Assembly: GCF_000620845.1 (NCBI RefSeq)
Contig: NZ_KK211189.1
Span: 2,628,162 to 2,692,161, forward strand
Direction: 5' to 3'
From: Exiguobacterium marinum DSM 16307
GTDB lineage: Bacteria > Bacillota > Bacilli > Exiguobacteriales > Exiguobacteriaceae
Length of the DNA: 64,000 nucleotides
The notes under the pieces were generated by a model. It was not told where the DNA came from and ran no database searches. It worked only from the letters and a program-made list of their open reading frames with translations. Position numbers and translations under genes: made by a program. The number at the start of each line of letters is the position of its first letter. Position 1 is the first letter of the stretch. Shown piece by piece: positions 60,651-64,000 of the stretch.

Positions 60651-62623
60651 GTCAACGTATCGCATTGATTGGCAATCCAAATACAGGTAAAACTTCATTG
60701 TTTAATCGATTAACAGGTTCATTCGCACATGTCGGCAACTGGGCCGGGGTTACAATCGAACAAAAAATCGGTCAGTTACATGGGAAGGTCGGACAATTAA
60801 TCGATTTGCCTGGGGTTTATGATTTAGATCCGCTCTCGGCAGATGAAGCGATTGTTTCCCGTTTTTTATTGCATGAACCGTTTGACGGGATGATCAATAT
60901 TGTCGATGCCTCACAATTAGAACGCAACTTACAACTTACTTTGCAACTTCTAGAGATGGGACGTCCGCTTCAAATCGGTTTAAACATGGTCGACGTCGCA
61001 GAAAGCCGTGGGATGCATGTCCATCTCGATAAATTAAAAACACTTCTTCAAGTAGATGTGTTTCCGATTACGGCACGAACAGGTGATGGTTGTGACGTCT
61101 TACTCTCATCGATTCAAATGGAAAAACGTCAACCGTTCGAATTAAACTATGGGCCAGAGACCGAAGAAGCGATTGCACGCATCCTTCGAGAGGTAGGTCT
61201 ATCGAGAACGGATCGATGGATTGCAATTCAATATTTAGCAGGTAACCGGATTGTCGTTGACCATTTGGAAGCATCATCTCCAGACATTGTCGCCATCCGT
61301 AAAGATCTCGAAGCGACACTCGGACGTTTTGCACATGCCCATATCACCGAACGTCGTCGCGATTGGGCGAAACAAATCCGACATCAAGTCATTGAAAATC
61401 AACGTATGCAAGAAGTGACGATGACGGATCGTATCGATGCGGTTGTGACACATCCTATCTTAGGTCTGCCCATCTTTTTCGGGGTACTCTATGCGCTATT
61501 CCATGTGACGTTTAATTGGATTGGCGCACCCTTTTCCGATTTATTAGACGGATTGTTGTCTGGCCCCATCACATCAGGAACCTTTTGGATATTGGATGCT
61601 TTAGGTGCCTCGTCATTCATTCAAGCACTTCTCGTAGACGGTGTCATCGCAGGTGTCGGAGGGATATTAGTCTTTGTCCCACAAATCTTTGTCCTCTTTT
61701 TCTTCATCTCATTTTTAGAGGACTCGGGATATATGGCGCGGGTCGCCATCGTGATGGACCGTTTCATGCAACTCGTCGGACTGAACGGAAAAAGTTTTAT
61801 CCCGATGATTATCGGATTTGGCTGCAACGTTCCTGGAATCATGGCAGCTCGAACGGTCGAAGAGGAGAGAGAACGCCTCGTCACAATCTTCATCTCACCA
61901 TTCATGTCATGTTCGGCCCGGCTTCCGATTTACGCTGTGTTTGCAGCTAGTTTCTTCTCAGCTCATCAAGCTCTCGTTGTGTTATCGCTTTATATGCTAG
62001 GCATTTTCCTCGCCTTGATTGCTGCAAAACTATTTACGAAAGCATTAGCTGCCGAAGATCAGACGAGCTTATTCATCGTAGAGCAACCCCCATACCGCGT
62101 CCCCCAAGGACTCACTCTATGGCGCAGCACTTGGCAAAAAGCCAAAGGATTCGTTCGCAAAGCCGGTACTTTTATTTTTGGAGGCTCTGTATTTATCTGG
62201 CTCCTTGCGTATTCAGGCCCGGGCGGTTTTGATGTGCCCATGAACGATAGTTTTCTAGCTATGATTGGTGGGGCAATCGCCACTTTGCTCATTCCTCTCG
62301 GATTCGGTACTTGGCAAGCCGGCGCGTCGCTCATTACCGGCTTCTTAGCAAAGGAAGTAGTCGTTTCCACTATGGCGATTATCTATGCCGTTAGCGAATC
62401 TGATTTATCTGAGTCGTTATTGCCAGTCTTCACGCCACTCAGCGCGTATAGTTTCATGGCCTTCGTCTTGCTATACGTACCTTGTTTAGCGACGGTCGCT
62501 GTCATACGTCGTGAAGTCGGGAGTGCCAAACTCACATGGTTCACCAGTTTATATGGCTTAGGGGTTGCCTATGTGGTATCGCTTGTCATTTATCAAGTCG
62601 GTCGTCTGTTCGGATTTGCGTAA
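60647..62623 (+). CDS. feoB: Ferrous iron transporter FeoB
   Basis: A 658-residue Fe2+ transporter. The N-terminal GTPase shows G1 GNPNTGKTS, G2-region VTIEQK, G3 DLPG and G4 NMVD. The membrane part has about eight helices (from about 270) with two Gate motifs (residues about 340-410 with CNVPGIMAAR, and 560-600 with FLAKEVVVSTMA). Together with FeoA it imports ferrous iron under iron limitation. Confidence 0.96.
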   Translation: MSQRIALIGNPNTGKTSLFNRLTGSFAHVGNWAGVTIEQKIGQLHGKVGQLIDLPGVYDLDPLSADEAIVSRFLLHEPFDGMINIVDASQLERNLQLTLQLLEMGRPLQIGLNMVDVAESRGMHVHLDKLKTLLQVDVFPITARTGDGCDVLLSSIQMEKRQPFELNYGPETEEAIARILREVGLSRTDRWIAIQYLAGNRIVVDHLEASSPDIVAIRKDLEATLGRFAHAHITERRRDWAKQIRHQVIENQRMQEVTMTDRIDAVVTHPILGLPIFFGVLYALFHVTFNWIGAPFSDLLDGLLSGPITSGTFWILDALGASSFIQALLVDGVIAGVGGILVFVPQIFVLFFFISFLEDSGYMARVAIVMDRFMQLVGLNGKSFIPMIIGFGCNVPGIMAARTVEEERERLVTIFISPFMSCSARLPIYAVFAASFFSAHQALVVLSLYMLGIFLALIAAKLFTKALAAEDQTSLFIVEQPPYRVPQGLTLWRSTWQKAKGFVRKAGTFIFGGSVFIWLLAYSGPGGFDVPMNDSFLAMIGGAIATLLIPLGFGTWQAGASLITGFLAKEVVVSTMAIIYAVSESDLSESLLPVFTPLSAYSFMAFVLLYVPCLATVAVIRREVGSAKLTWFTSLYGLGVAYVVSLVIYQVGRLFGFA

Positions 62624-62634
62624 GGAGGAACACC

Positions 62635-62853
62635 ATGCCATTCTTTGACTTACTTATCGGATCTGTTGTCTTTGGATATGCCGCCTTCTCCCTTTACCGC
62701 TACACGCAGAAAGCAAAGGGTGGAAAATGTGCAACATGTGAGATTGAGCCTACATGTACAACGGCATGTGATGCTGCAGATTGGGATAAAATCATTGCGG
62801 AGGCTCTTCAGAAAGACCCTTCCGCTTTCAATTCAAATACAAAAAAAGACTGA
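62635..62853 (+). CDS. FeoB-associated Cys-rich membrane protein
   Basis: A 72-residue protein with one helix (3-22, FDLLIGSVVFGYAAFSLYRY) and a cysteine cluster GKCATCEIEPTCTTACDAADW (near 30-50). This is the FeoB-associated Cys-rich family often found after feoB in Bacillota. ATG follows TAAGGAGGAACACC, 11 bp after feoB. Its 3' end runs into the terminator. Confidence 0.85.
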   Translation: MPFFDLLIGSVVFGYAAFSLYRYTQKAKGGKCATCEIEPTCTTACDAADWDKIIAEALQKDPSAFNSNTKKD

Positions 62854-62874
62854 ATTCCGATTCAGTCTTTTTTT
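62841..62874. terminator. Bidirectional terminator after the feo operon
   Basis: AAAAAAAGACTGAAT-TCCG-ATTCAGTCTTTTTTT, a 15-bp stem for the feo operon and the convergent DUF554 gene. Confidence 0.9.
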
Positions 62875-62876
62875 GA

Positions 62877-63572
62877 TTACAGTATATGTATGACGGAGAC
62901 AATCATCGCGACCACCAAAATTCCTGGCAATAAGTTGGCCACGCGAATTTTAGTGATACCTACCAAGTTCAAGCCGATTGCCACAATCATCACGCCACCG
63001 GTCGCTGTCATTTCTAAAATAAAGCTATCCATGAGCGACTCTGGAATAAACTTCATGATTTGAATAGCGAGAAGGGCAATTCCGCCTTGGTACAACAAGA
63101 CAGGAACAGCTGAGAACATGACGCCAATCCCGAGCGTCGAACTTAACACGAGGGCCGTAAATCCATCAATCAATCCTTTTGTATATAAGACGTCATGATC
63201 ACCGCGTAACCCACTATCGAGCGCGCCAATGATGGCCATTGCTCCGATAACAAAGATGAGCGTTGCAGTTACGAATCCTTCTGCCACACTAGATTGACTC
63301 CCAAGGCGCCGCTCAAGGCGATAACCGACTTCATTCAATAATTCATCTAATTTCCACCATTCCCCGAGCGCAGACCCGACGACAAGACTCCCGATGACAA
63401 TCAAGAAGTTTTCACTTTTCATCCCCATTTGAATGCCAAGTAAGATAACTGCAAGTCCGATCGCGGTCGTCACTGTTTCTTTCATACGCTCTGGAATGCG
63501 GTGAAATAAGAGACCTAACAATGCACCGATGATGATTAATCCGGCATTGACGAGGGTTCCCGTTAGCACCAT
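62877..63572 (-). CDS. DUF554 membrane protein
   Basis: A 231-residue protein with about six to seven helices starting MVLTGTLVNAGLIIIGALLGLL, and GSLVVGSALGEWWKLDELL near 60-80, the DUF554 (YdfK-type) pattern. Function unknown, possibly a transporter or channel. ATG 63572 after GAGGGGGAATGTAAA. The longer frame is not used. Confidence 0.85.
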   Translation of the reverse strand: MVLTGTLVNAGLIIIGALLGLLFHRIPERMKETVTTAIGLAVILLGIQMGMKSENFLIVIGSLVVGSALGEWWKLDELLNEVGYRLERRLGSQSSVAEGFVTATLIFVIGAMAIIGALDSGLRGDHDVLYTKGLIDGFTALVLSSTLGIGVMFSAVPVLLYQGGIALLAIQIMKFIPESLMDSFILEMTATGGVMIVAIGLNLVGITKIRVANLLPGILVVAMIVSVIHIL

Positions 63573-63647
63573 TTTACATTCCCCCTCTCTTATGTATTGA
63601 AAGGAATATACCAATTGCTTTCGTTCATTGTCAATTCACAAAAAAAA

Positions 63648-63669
63648 GCCACTTCTCGCAAGAAGTGGC
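63648..63669 (-). terminator. Terminator downstream of tRNA-Val
   Basis: GCCACTTCT-CGCA-AGAAGTGGC, 9-bp stem, followed leftward by TTTTTTTTG. A second hairpin (63673-63701, GCGGAAACCCA with TGGGTTTCGC) lies between this and the tRNA. Confidence 0.85.
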
Positions 63670-63720
63670 ATCGCGGAAACCCACGTTCCTATGGGTTTCG
63701 CATCGGGTTTGGCACCCAAG

Positions 63721-63793
63721 TGATTCTGACTGGGCTCGAACCAGCGACCTCTACCCTGTCAAGGTAGCGCTCTCCCAGCTGAGCTACAGAATC
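63721..63793 (-). tRNA. tRNA-Val (anticodon GAC)
   Basis: A full cloverleaf on the minus strand: acceptor GATTCTG/CAGAATC, D arm GCTCAGCTGGGAGAGC, anticodon stem CTACC-TTGACAG-GGTAG with anticodon GAC, and T arm CTGGTTCGAGCCCAG. CCA is not encoded (CTT follows). Confidence 0.95.
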
Positions 63794-63878
63794 AGGTCGT
63801 GTCCTCTCTTAAGGACACTATTAATATATCAAGAAACTATTGAGTTGGCAACTACTTTTTTATATTTTTTATATTTTT

Positions 63879-64000
63879 TTATCGCGACATGTGCTGACGG
63901 TTGATGTGTCGGCAAAGACGTTCCAAGTCACCAGCATAGACAGATACGAGCATGTCCTTGTACAACGTGTCTCGATCCCAGTGAAGACCATTCGCTTTGG
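63879..64000 (-). CDS. 3' end of an unidentified gene (partial)
   Basis: The final 39 codons of a leftward gene, ending HWDRDTLYKDMLVSVYAGD and LERLCRHINRQHMSR, then TAA. The N-terminal part is outside the window, so the product cannot be named. It lies upstream of the tRNA-Val gene in the same direction. Confidence 0.6.
   Translation of the reverse strand, partial: KANGLHWDRDTLYKDMLVSVYAGDLERLCRHINRQHMSR

Noticed and set aside
1-64000. Prophage, insertion sequences, transposases, restriction or other known defence systems
   Set aside because: None of their hallmark proteins or inverted repeats is visible in the translated frames.

Overview
The window reads as ordinary, gene-dense chromosome of a low-to-mid GC Bacillota, most like Exiguobacterium. 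Strong AGGAGG-type ribosome binding sites precede most genes, with TTG and GTG starts mixed in. The sequence also shows T-box control, Fur, Fnr, LiaR/CesR and CcpA-like boxes, and a mixture of facultative-anaerobe (pflAB, Fnr) and aerobic (ba3-type oxidase) genes. I see no insertion sequence, prophage, integrase, CRISPR array or rRNA operon. The genus call is inference from gene content.

Layout. 1-0.5 kb: start of a LiaIH-like envelope-stress operon under a LiaR/CesR box. 0.6-3.1 kb: rsgA behind a short leader ORF with competing hairpins, then mntH with a MntR-like operator. 3.1-6.5 kb: pflB-pflA fermentation genes and a promoter region rich in palindromes. 6.5-8.8 kb: a DEAD-box helicase and two unknown genes. 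8.9-9.65 kb: a two-gene unit encoding a secreted two-cysteine protein and a tiny membrane protein. 9.9-12.9 kb: a YtrA-type GntR/ABC operon. 13.0-16.9 kb: a P-loop kinase, a ba3-type oxidase (subunits IIa, II, I) and a Bacillus-type Fnr. 17-19.7 kb: aldehyde dehydrogenase and an MFS carrier. 19.8-23 kb: a YesMN-type two-component system in one operon with deoD. 23-27 kb: an M48 peptidase fused to ankyrin repeats, a PQQ-type sugar dehydrogenase and a multidrug MFS. 27-30.3 kb: nosD-nosL-nosY-nosF without nosZ. 30.4-35.2 kb: a sugar ABC transporter whose binding protein and permeases are separated by a T-box-controlled asnA. 35.3-38 kb: fhs and a hydrolase. 38.1-41.1 kb: a 989-residue SH3-repeat glucosaminidase. 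41.1-42.5 kb: three overlapping genes, one like Imm11 immunity proteins. 42.6-50.7 kb: tRNA-Gly and assorted genes (metallo-beta-lactamase fold, ResA-like, epimerase, PspC, LCP ligase, unknowns). 50.7-59.3 kb: FNR-type ferredoxin reductase under Fur, DUF368 transporter, CYP152 P450, K+ channel, AGCS symporter, yidD. 59.5-63.6 kb: proC, the Fur-controlled feoAB cluster and DUF554. A tRNA-Val and the 3' end of another gene close the window.

How the parts fit. Oxygen and redox control links the pfl genes, the oxidase and fnr, because TGTGA-N6-TCACA-type sites lie upstream of the oxidase operon and in the pfl upstream region. Metal homeostasis recurs (mntH, feoAB, Fur-box ferredoxin reductase, nosDLYF), and the orphan nosDLYF set might serve the CuA site of the ba3-type oxidase. 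Cell-envelope genes also recur (LiaI-like, PspC, LCP, autolysin, DUF368). The parts least explained by known families are the rsgA leader, the two-cysteine secreted protein pair, the three-gene Imm11-like operon, the M48-ankyrin fusion, and the 25-nt element shared by the two halves of the sugar transporter.
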